Positions 55,100 through 64,000 of a DNA stretch of 64,000 nucleotides are shown one piece after another. Under the pieces are notes generated by a model. That model made no database searches, was not told where the DNA came from, and was given only the letters and a program-made list of their open reading frames with translations. Where the stretch lies: the NCBI GenBank assembly GCA_035709005.1, contig DASTFB010000080.1, positions 1 through 64,000 on the forward strand, given 5' to 3'. Made by a program: the position numbers and the translations under genes. This DNA is from Candidatus Methylomirabilota bacterium. Lineage in GTDB: Bacteria; Methylomirabilota; Methylomirabilia; Rokubacteriales; CSP1-6. Each line of letters opens with the position of its first letter. Within the stretch, counting starts at the first letter, position 1.

Positions 55100-55951
55100 T
55101 CACCGGTTGCGGGCGCTGAACGTTTCGCACTGCCCGACGTCCCCCGATTCGATTCCCCGCTTGAACCAACCCACGCGCTGCGCCGAGGTGCCGTGGGTGA
55201 AGGACTCGGGCGAGACGTAGCCCCGGCCCTGCCGCTGCAGCCGGTCGTCGCCGATCGCCGCTGCCGCGTTGAGGCCTTCTTCGATGTCACCCTGCTCGAG
55301 GAGTTGTCGTGACTGGTCCGCATGATGCGCCCACACGCCGGCGAAGCAGTCGGCCTGGAGCTCCTGCATCACCGACAGCGCATTGGCCTGGGCAGGGCTC
55401 AGCCGGCGCTGAGCGCCCCGAACCTCCTGGCTGATCCCCAGCAGCGTCTGCACGTGGTGGCCGACCTCGTGCGCGATGACATAGGCCTGGGCGAAGTCTC
55501 CGGGCGCGCCGAACCGGTCCCGCAGGTCACGGAAGAAGCTGAGGTCGAGGTAGAGCTTCTGATCTTCCGGACAATAAAAGGGGCCGACCGCGGCCTGGGC
55601 GAATCCGCACGCTGACTCGACGGCGCCCGAGAACAGCACAAGCCGCGGGTGCTCGTAGACCCGATTCATCCGGCGAAACAGAGCTTCCCACGTGTCCTCG
55701 GTGTCGGCCAGGACCACGGAGACGAAGTCGCGGAGCGGGTCGTCCGTCCGCGGCGTGGCCGGAGGCGCGTTCTGCTCCGGCGCCATCTCGGGCACGCCTT
55801 GCTGCAGGAGCAGGCTGGGGTCGACTCCGAAGAAGAGGGCCAGGAGAAGGAGGACGATCACGCCGATGCCGCCCCCGGCGACGCGGGGTGATACCCGCAT
55901 TCCGCGCCGATCCTCGATGTTCTCGCTGCGCCGCCCGCTCCTCCATCTCAT
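55100..55951 (-). CDS. Neutral zinc metallopeptidase, YpfJ family
   Basis: A 283-aa membrane-anchored protease-like protein: one helix (VIVLLLLALFFGVDPSLLLQ), a Pro-rich linker and the peptidase domain with AYVIAHEVGHHVQTLLG (HExxH zinc site), SACGFAQAAVGPFYCPEDQ and the later ELQADCFAGVWAHH. This is the usual YpfJ layout; substrates are unknown. It sits inside the trehalose cluster in the same orientation without an obvious metabolic link. ATG 55951 (MRWRSGRRSENIEDRRG) is preferred over an upstream GTG at 56047, which overlies the glgE-side spacer. Confidence 0.9.
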   Translation of the reverse strand: MRWRSGRRSENIEDRRGMRVSPRVAGGGIGVIVLLLLALFFGVDPSLLLQQGVPEMAPEQNAPPATPRTDDPLRDFVSVVLADTEDTWEALFRRMNRVYEHPRLVLFSGAVESACGFAQAAVGPFYCPEDQKLYLDLSFFRDLRDRFGAPGDFAQAYVIAHEVGHHVQTLLGISQEVRGAQRRLSPAQANALSVMQELQADCFAGVWAHHADQSRQLLEQGDIEEGLNAAAAIGDDRLQRQGRGYVSPESFTHGTSAQRVGWFKRGIESGDVGQCETFSARNR

Positions 55952-56071
55952 ATCGACTTCACCTCGATGTTCCCGGCCGACCGTCGCGATGGTGGCCGCA
56001 AGTGTCCATCCGCCGCTCACAGAATGCAAGCCGACGACCCTCGACACGGACAGCCGTGGGGCACCCGCCGA

Positions 56072-58027
56072 TCAGCTGCGGTGCAGGGAAAAGATGGCGG
56101 CTGGTTCGCGCGCGGGATCGAGCGTCACGCGCAGCCGGGAACCGCGCACCTCCTGCCAGGTGTCGGTCAACCGCTCGTGGAGCCGGTAGAGGCGGTCGTC
56201 GGTCATGCTCAGCTCGTGGATGGGGATGTCGAGCCACGCCGAGCGGGGGGCGGACGGATCGAGGTTCACCGCCACCAGCACCACGTCCAGGTGGTCCGGC
56301 GTCATCTTGCCGTAGAAGAGCACGTGGGGATCGTCCGACGGGTAGAAGCGCAGATTGCGGTAGAGCTGGAGCGCGCGATGCTCCCGGCGCAAGCGGTTGA
56401 CCGCGGTGATCAGGTCCACGATGTTGCCCGGGGCGTCCCAGTCGCGCGCCTTCAGCTCGTACTTCTCGGAGTTCAGGTACTCTTCCGAGCCCTCGGCGTA
56501 CGGCACGTTCTCGCACAGCTCGTACCCGGAGTAGATGCCGTAGAGCGAGGACAGGGTGGCGGCCAGCACCAGACGCATCTTGAACGCCGGCCGCCCGCCC
56601 CGCTGGAGCGTGGCGTGCAGGATGTCCGGGGTATTGGGCCAGAGGTTGCCCCGGAAGTATTCGGCGACGGGAGGCTGGGTGATCTCGGTCAGGTAGTCGA
56701 TGAGCTCCTGCTTGTCGTTGCGCCAGGTGAAGTACGTGTAGGACTGGGTGAACCCGGCCTTGGCCAGGACCTTCATCATCTTCGGTCGGGTGAACGCTTC
56801 GGCCAGGAAGATGACGTCGGGATGGCGGTCCTGGATGGCCCGGATCAGCCACTCCCAGAACTTCACGGGTTTGGTGTGGGGGTTGTCGACCCGGAACGTC
56901 TTGACCCCGTGGGCGATCCAGTGCTCGAGGGTGCGCCGCATCTCTTCCCACAGCGGCCGGGGATCGGCGGTGGTGAAGTTGACCGGGTAGACGTCCTGGT
57001 ACTTCTTCGGCGGATTCTCGGCGTACTTGATCGTCCCGTCCGGCCGGTGGAAGAACCACTCGGGGTGCTCCCGCGCCCAGGGATGGTCGGGTGAGGCCTG
57101 GATGGCGAAGTCCAAAGCCACCTCGAGGTCGAGGTTGTGGGCGCGCTCCACGAACCGATCGAAGTCCTCGAGCGTCCCCAGCTCGGGATGGACGGCGGTG
57201 TGGCCGCCTTCCGCGGCGCCGATGGCCCAGGGGCTTCCGGGATCGCCGGGCTGGGCGGTCAGCGTATTGTTGCGGCCCTTGCGGTATGTCCGCCCGATCG
57301 GATGGATCGGAGGCAGATAGACGACGTCGAAGCCCATGGCGGCGGCGCGCTCGAGCTGGGCCTCGGCGTCCTTGAAGGTGCCGTGACGGTCGGCGCTGCC
57401 GGAGCGGGGAAAGAACTCGTACCACGCCGCGAAGCGAGCGCGCTCCCGGTCGGCCACGACCTCGAAGACACGCTCCGCCCCGGTCGCCTCCGCCCGGTCC
57501 AGGTGTCGGGCCATGAGCTCGGCCAGCGCGGGCTCGCGGGCGGCGCCGACCGCCGCCGCCTGATCTTCGCGCCAGCCGATCCGCCGGGCCCACGCCTCCA
57601 GAGCCTGGGCGTCAGGCCCACCCGCGCGCCGGGCGGCGGCGGCCACCAGCGCCGCGCCTTCCAGCAGCTCGCTGCCCACGTCCTGCCCGGCCGCCACCCG
57701 CTTGTCGAGGTCGGCCAGCCAGGACTGGAAGGGATCGGGCAGCGCCTCGATGGTGAACAGCCAGCGACCCAGCGCGTCGAGTCTGAAGCCGCCGGCCCAG
57801 CGGTCGTTGTCGACGAAGCTCATAAGACTTTCCCGCCACTCGCGCGCGTGGGCGGGACGGTACTTGAGGAAGGCCACCAGCACGTCGTGGCCGTCCTTGA
57901 AGATGTCGGCCGAGACCTCCACCACGTCGCCCACCTCGCGCTTGACGGGGTAGCGTCCCCCGTCCACCGCGGGCGCGATGCTCTCGATGACGACGGTGCG
58001 GCGGGGGTCGGCCGGGTCGCCGAGCAT
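56072..58027 (-). CDS. glgE: Alpha-1,4-glucan:maltose-1-phosphate maltosyltransferase GlgE
   Basis: Extends alpha-glucan using maltose-1-phosphate. The 651-aa protein has an N-terminal beta-sandwich (VEVSADIFKDGHDVLVAFLK), a helical bundle and a GH13_3 barrel. Its motifs are WYEFFPRSG, IHPIGRTYRKGRNNTL, LDFAIQASPDHPW, the nucleophile in FRVDNPHTKPVKFW (about residue 380) and the acid in FLAEAFTRP (about 407), followed by the phosphate-site-type YFTWRNDKQELIDYL. Its stop is one base from the GT2 gene end region; with TreS and maltokinase it completes the GlgE pathway. Confidence 0.96.
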   Translation of the reverse strand: MLGDPADPRRTVVIESIAPAVDGGRYPVKREVGDVVEVSADIFKDGHDVLVAFLKYRPAHAREWRESLMSFVDNDRWAGGFRLDALGRWLFTIEALPDPFQSWLADLDKRVAAGQDVGSELLEGAALVAAAARRAGGPDAQALEAWARRIGWREDQAAAVGAAREPALAELMARHLDRAEATGAERVFEVVADRERARFAAWYEFFPRSGSADRHGTFKDAEAQLERAAAMGFDVVYLPPIHPIGRTYRKGRNNTLTAQPGDPGSPWAIGAAEGGHTAVHPELGTLEDFDRFVERAHNLDLEVALDFAIQASPDHPWAREHPEWFFHRPDGTIKYAENPPKKYQDVYPVNFTTADPRPLWEEMRRTLEHWIAHGVKTFRVDNPHTKPVKFWEWLIRAIQDRHPDVIFLAEAFTRPKMMKVLAKAGFTQSYTYFTWRNDKQELIDYLTEITQPPVAEYFRGNLWPNTPDILHATLQRGGRPAFKMRLVLAATLSSLYGIYSGYELCENVPYAEGSEEYLNSEKYELKARDWDAPGNIVDLITAVNRLRREHRALQLYRNLRFYPSDDPHVLFYGKMTPDHLDVVLVAVNLDPSAPRSAWLDIPIHELSMTDDRLYRLHERLTDTWQEVRGSRLRVTLDPAREPAAIFSLHRS

Positions 58028-59320
58028 TCAGCGCCACCTCGCCACGAGGTACGGCTTCTGCCGCTCGAAGGCCACGGCCACCGCTTCCAGGGTCGCCTCC
58101 GTCCCGGCCGCGTCCCGGTCGACGGTGGCCCGCACGAAGGCGGCGGTGCGGCCGAGGTAGAGCGGCACCAGCGAGCGGAGCAGGTGGTCGCGGTGGACGA
58201 CCCCGTAGTGGTGGGCGAGGGCGAAGTCGTACACGACCCGGGCCCACAGGTCGTCGGGGAAGCTCAGCCGGGTCCCCGCGCCGCCTTCGATGGCCAGGAC
58301 CTCGCCGAAGGTCTCCGGAGCCAGGATGTCCTCCCAGAGTGGCGCCAGGTCGCGCAGGCCCTGCCGAAAGGCGGCGACCATGCGGTCGACGTCGACCGCC
58401 ATCGGATCGGTGGCCGGCAGCGTCGGCTCGCCCACCGCGGGGACGGGCTCGCTGCCCCGGACCTCCAGCCAGAGGTCCGGATGGCGGTCCATGACGGCGA
58501 AGACGGCGCCCAGGGTCTGGGCCACCATCGTGGGCAGATCGGTCGTGCGCGTGCGCGAGACCACACGGCGGACGCCCAGCCAGGCTTCGCGGACGGCGAA
58601 CCCGTCGGCGATCGCGGTGCCAACGATCCAGAGGTCGGTGACGTCGCGCCCGCTCCACCGCCAGCGCGGGTGGGCCAGCAGGTGGTCCACGAGCCGCGGC
58701 GAGAGCGCCTGGGAGCCGGCCATCGGCTGGTGCAGCCGCCGACCATACAGGGCCCGGATCAGCGGGGCCAGGATCAGATTGGTGATGGTCCCGTCGTAGC
58801 GGTGGCGCGCGTAGGCGGGGATCACGAAGTCGATCTTGTCCTCCCACACGGGCCGGAGCAGCCTGGCGATCCACTCGTCGGTCATGGAGCTCACGTCGGC
58901 CTCGAGCACGACGGCCGCCCGGCCGCCCAGGCGCTGGATCGCCTCCAGCACCAGGCGGAGCGCCTTGCCGCGACCGGGCACGCCGTGGAACGGCACGGCC
59001 GCCCGCTCGGTCATCGGCGCGTCGTGGCGGGCCAGCACGACGGGCAGGCCGACGGCGCCGAGCAGCTCGGGCGTCCGGTCGGAGGACCCGGCATCGGCGT
59101 TGATCAGCACGGCCGCCGCCCCGGGGAAGTGCCGCTCCAGGCCGGCCCGAGCCACCTCGGCGACGGCCGGAACGGTCGCCGCATTGTTGTAGGTGAGCAG
59201 ACAGACGGCGATGTCCGGCGTGCCCACCCGAGCCAGCTGCTCGTCCAGGGGTACGGGCGGGGCTTCGGCGACGGGTTCGGTCGCGGCGGCCGCGGCGTCC
59301 GGGCTCGCGTCGTCGCTCAT
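58028..59320 (-). CDS. Glycosyltransferase family 2/81, GpgS-like
   Basis: A 430-aa GT-A transferase with an acidic, Ala-rich N-terminus, ICVLTYNNA-type start (AVCLLTYNNAATVP), donor site LINADAGSSDRTPELL, VPGRGKALRLVLEAI, the metal motif LEADVSSM and the acceptor region YDGTITNLILAPLIRALYG then LHQPMAGSQALS. The last two resemble glucosyl-3-phosphoglycerate synthase, which makes the compatible solute precursor GPG. It overlaps treT by 4 bp and directly precedes glgE, so a role in solute or glucan priming is likely. The substrate is not proven. Confidence 0.75.
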   Translation of the reverse strand: MSDDASPDAAAAATEPVAEAPPVPLDEQLARVGTPDIAVCLLTYNNAATVPAVAEVARAGLERHFPGAAAVLINADAGSSDRTPELLGAVGLPVVLARHDAPMTERAAVPFHGVPGRGKALRLVLEAIQRLGGRAAVVLEADVSSMTDEWIARLLRPVWEDKIDFVIPAYARHRYDGTITNLILAPLIRALYGRRLHQPMAGSQALSPRLVDHLLAHPRWRWSGRDVTDLWIVGTAIADGFAVREAWLGVRRVVSRTRTTDLPTMVAQTLGAVFAVMDRHPDLWLEVRGSEPVPAVGEPTLPATDPMAVDVDRMVAAFRQGLRDLAPLWEDILAPETFGEVLAIEGGAGTRLSFPDDLWARVVYDFALAHHYGVVHRDHLLRSLVPLYLGRTAAFVRATVDRDAAGTEATLEAVAVAFERQKPYLVARWR

Positions 59321-60504
59321 CGCAGCAAATGGATCATCAGCGCCAGGGAGTCGATGAGGTGGCGGGTGACCAGGAAGCTCCGCCGCACGTGCTCCCGCCC
59401 GGCTGCGCCCATGCGGGCGATCAGCTCGGGATTGTTGAGGAGATGGCGGATGCGGAAGGCGGCCCCCTCCATCGAGTGCACCGTGTAGCCGGTGACCTCG
59501 GTGATGATCTGCTGGGGCAGGCCTCCGGCGAAGCCGCCCACCACCGGCCTGCTCTTCCACATCGCCTCGGCGGCGCCGAGCCCGAACCCTTCCCGCACGG
59601 ACTTCTGGAGCACGATGGTGGCGCCGCGCTGCAGCGCATTGATCTGCAGCGAGGCGTCGGGGGGCAGCTCCAGCACCACGATGTCGGGGTCGTGGTGCGC
59701 AGCCTCCCGGAGCTCGGTCATGACATCGAGGCTTTCCGGCTCGTCGCCCGCGGTGCCGGCGACGACGAGCCGCACGTCGTGATGCTTCTTCACCAGGCGG
59801 TACGCGTTGATCACGCCCAGCGGATCCTGAGCGGGCGCGAAGGCTCCGACCTGCAGGAGGATCGGCTTGTCGGTCTCCACCCGCAGCGCGGCCAGGATGG
59901 AGGCTACCTCGCGCGGCATCAGGTCGCGGTTCTTCTCGGACAGGGGGTCGATAGAGGGATGGATGATGTACTGGGGTACGTCGAGGCGCCGGCCGAACTC
60001 CGGAAGCGCGAAGACGGCCGCGTCGTACTGGGTGAGGAAGGGGCGGATCAGAGACCAGGCCCGGCGCTGAGGGCGCGAGCAGTCGAAGTGGCACCGCCAG
60101 ACCCACCGCCCATTGCTACGGTTGGCCACCAGGCTGACCGGCTGGACGTCGTGGACCAGGACGAGGTCCGCCTCGAGCGAGATCTTCTTGGCGTTGAGGC
60201 GGTTCATCTCGGTCCAGTGCGTCAGGGCCCCGTCGGCCAGCACGCGCTCGGCGCCCTCCAGTGCCGCCTGCATGGCGCGCGTGGTCGCGTAGAAGGCCGG
60301 GTCGCCGCCGGTGATTTCCCAGCGGGTGTCGATCTCGAGGTCGTTGAAGAGCGGGACCGCGGTCCGGAGGAACTCGGCCGAACCGCCCCCGAAGCGCCCG
60401 CCGCTCATGTGCAGCGTGCGGCGTCCGCGCACGCGCTCGGCGAGCTTGTAGATGATGTCGATGACGCCCGGCGGCGCCACCAGCCGATAGTCGTCGAGGG
60501 TCAT
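59317..60504 (-). CDS. treT: Trehalose glycosyltransferring synthase TreT
   Basis: GT4 enzyme joining NDP-glucose and glucose to give trehalose in one step. The 395-aa protein has the TreT/trehalose phosphorylase-like N-domain (HMSGGRFGGGSAEFLRTAVP, LVHDVQPVSLVANR, WRCHFDCS) and the GT4 C-domain with LLQVGAFAPAQDPLGVINAY and the EX7E-type SVREGFGLGAAEAMWKSRPVV. ATG 60504 (MTLDDYRLVAPPG) is preferred; the frame extends to 60642 into the upstream gene. Followed by the GT2 gene with overlap. Confidence 0.88.
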   Translation of the reverse strand: MTLDDYRLVAPPGVIDIIYKLAERVRGRRTLHMSGGRFGGGSAEFLRTAVPLFNDLEIDTRWEITGGDPAFYATTRAMQAALEGAERVLADGALTHWTEMNRLNAKKISLEADLVLVHDVQPVSLVANRSNGRWVWRCHFDCSRPQRRAWSLIRPFLTQYDAAVFALPEFGRRLDVPQYIIHPSIDPLSEKNRDLMPREVASILAALRVETDKPILLQVGAFAPAQDPLGVINAYRLVKKHHDVRLVVAGTAGDEPESLDVMTELREAAHHDPDIVVLELPPDASLQINALQRGATIVLQKSVREGFGLGAAEAMWKSRPVVGGFAGGLPQQIITEVTGYTVHSMEGAAFRIRHLLNNPELIARMGAAGREHVRRSFLVTRHLIDSLALMIHLLR

Positions 60505-60613
60505 TGTAACGGGTGCCGCCTGCCGGCCTTGGACCGAGGGTGGGCTGTTCTGGGTACGGCGTGGCTGCGTGGCTCTCTCGGATTTATTGGAGTCGAAGCG
60601 CAGGCTGCCGGAG

Positions 60614-61275
60614 TCATACTGACTGGCTCTCCAATGCGTCATCGACCAGACTCAGGAGACGGGCCCGCACGCGCTCCAGGCTCGTCATGTAGCCGTCGAT
60701 CCGCTCGACGCGCTCGGCCAGCGCCGGCATGCCGAGGGAGGTGCGCAGCCATTCGGCGAAATCGCCCGAGCGCCGGCCCAGCCGGGCGCGGGCCTCGACC
60801 ATGTGGAAGTAGATGGCGCTGGCGTCCACGCCGGCCAGGCCCTCGCGGAACTCGGCCAGGGTGGTGGCCTGCGGGCCCAGCTCGACCTGCACGATGTGCG
60901 ACTGCTGGAAGTGGAATGCGCGCCCGGCCTCGGCTCGGGGCACGCTGCTGAGACGCCGCAGGTGGTCGTTGATGATGGTGACAAGCTCTTCCCGGAGCGC
61001 CTCGAGGTCCGCGTACTCGAAGGGATCGACGACGGCCAGCCGCTCGGCCAGGGCCTGATCGCGCACCTCCACTGCCACCCAGCGGGCGAAGTCGTTGCCG
61101 TAGGCCGTGGTGAGCGGCCGATGGCGCAGGAAGTACCCGTGCGTGTGATAGAAGACGGCCCCGGCCGGCACCTCCTCCAGCCGGTCCATGAGCTCGCGCT
61201 CGTCCAGAGCCTGCCGATCCAGCGCCTGGCGGATCTCCACGCAGCCGATGAACGTGAAGGCGTTGGGCGCCGTCG

Positions 61276-61279
<4 letters not shown>
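60614..61279 (-). CDS. DUF5752 family protein
   Basis: A 221-aa helical protein with TFIGCVEIRQALDRQALDE, FYHTHGYFLRH, YGNDFARWVAVEVRD and a mirrored second half AIYFHMVEARARLGRRSGDF, suggesting an internal duplication around H-x-H and FARW/FAEW motifs. DUF5752 proteins are often encoded beside TreT and other trehalose genes; their role is unknown. GTG start overlaps the treY stop with GGAGGGG just upstream. Confidence 0.82.

Positions 61280-64000
<2,721 letters not shown>

Overview
The window is GC-rich bacterial chromosome with tightly packed, often overlapping genes, frequent GTG starts and almost no dispensable DNA. No rRNA operon, prophage, transposase or CRISPR array is visible. Gene order (rpsU-mutS2-dnaG-rpoD; ispE-tRNA-Gln-prs-rplY-pth; rpsF-ssb-rpsR-rplI-dnaB; mreBCD-mrdA-rodA-rng) and a perfect CIRCE element fit a free-living, probably soil or sediment bacterium of the Methylomirabilota/Rokubacteria or deltaproteobacterial type. 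That placement is inference from base composition and gene order only.

Layout. 1-12280 (minus strand): a macromolecular-synthesis cluster (rpsU, mutS2, dnaG, rpoD), a translation and precursor cluster (pth, rplY, prs, tRNA-Gln, ispE) and a DUF721/TPR/lipoprotein pair. 12344-19895: RlmD-type rRNA methyltransferase, VanZ-like membrane protein, an MrfA/MrfB-type DNA repair pair, an orphan ABC ATPase and a 2-hydroxyacid dehydrogenase. 19918-26141 (plus): HrcA/CIRCE-controlled groES-groEL, then rpsF-ssb-rpsR-rplI-dnaB; dnaB carries an intein whose homing endonuclease looks dead. 26283-32824: zinc-ribbon microprotein under a start-occluding hairpin, AlkA glycosylase, DUF971, MFS exporter, an AhpD-like protein with an in-frame UGA and a SECIS-like hairpin (probable selenoprotein), ABC-F, HNH nuclease and a ComEA-like protein. 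33021-33957: a structured RNA headed by a 16-nt complement of the 16S rRNA 3' end, and two cold-shock genes with terminators in their leaders. 35297-42350: cell-shape operon mreB-mreC-mreD-mrdA-rodA-rng. 42390-44124: palindromic repeats, a MetE-like gene and a hairpin-filled hypothetical gene. 44140-47821: copper module (csoR, copA, YHS protein) and DUF2889. 47835-51903: formiminotransferase, HypE-like protein, gamma-glutamyltransferase and a secreted protein. 51872-64000 (minus): a trehalose/alpha-glucan cluster (treY, DUF5752, treT, GT2, glgE, Zn-metallopeptidase, treS, maltokinase).

How the genes work together. TreS plus maltokinase turn trehalose into maltose-1-phosphate, which GlgE polymerises into alpha-glucan. 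TreY can return glucan to trehalose, and TreT makes trehalose directly from NDP-glucose, so the cluster is a reversible storage and osmoprotection cycle. The copper module senses and exports Cu(I). The mre-rod genes build the rod-shaped wall.

Most unusual signals: the probable CxxU selenoprotein; the structured RNA with anti-16S sequence; a short palindromic element inserted in frame in mutS2 with a second, intergenic copy; a likely AUU start codon for rpsR; and a DciA-like domain whose frame runs without a stop into a TPR lipoprotein.
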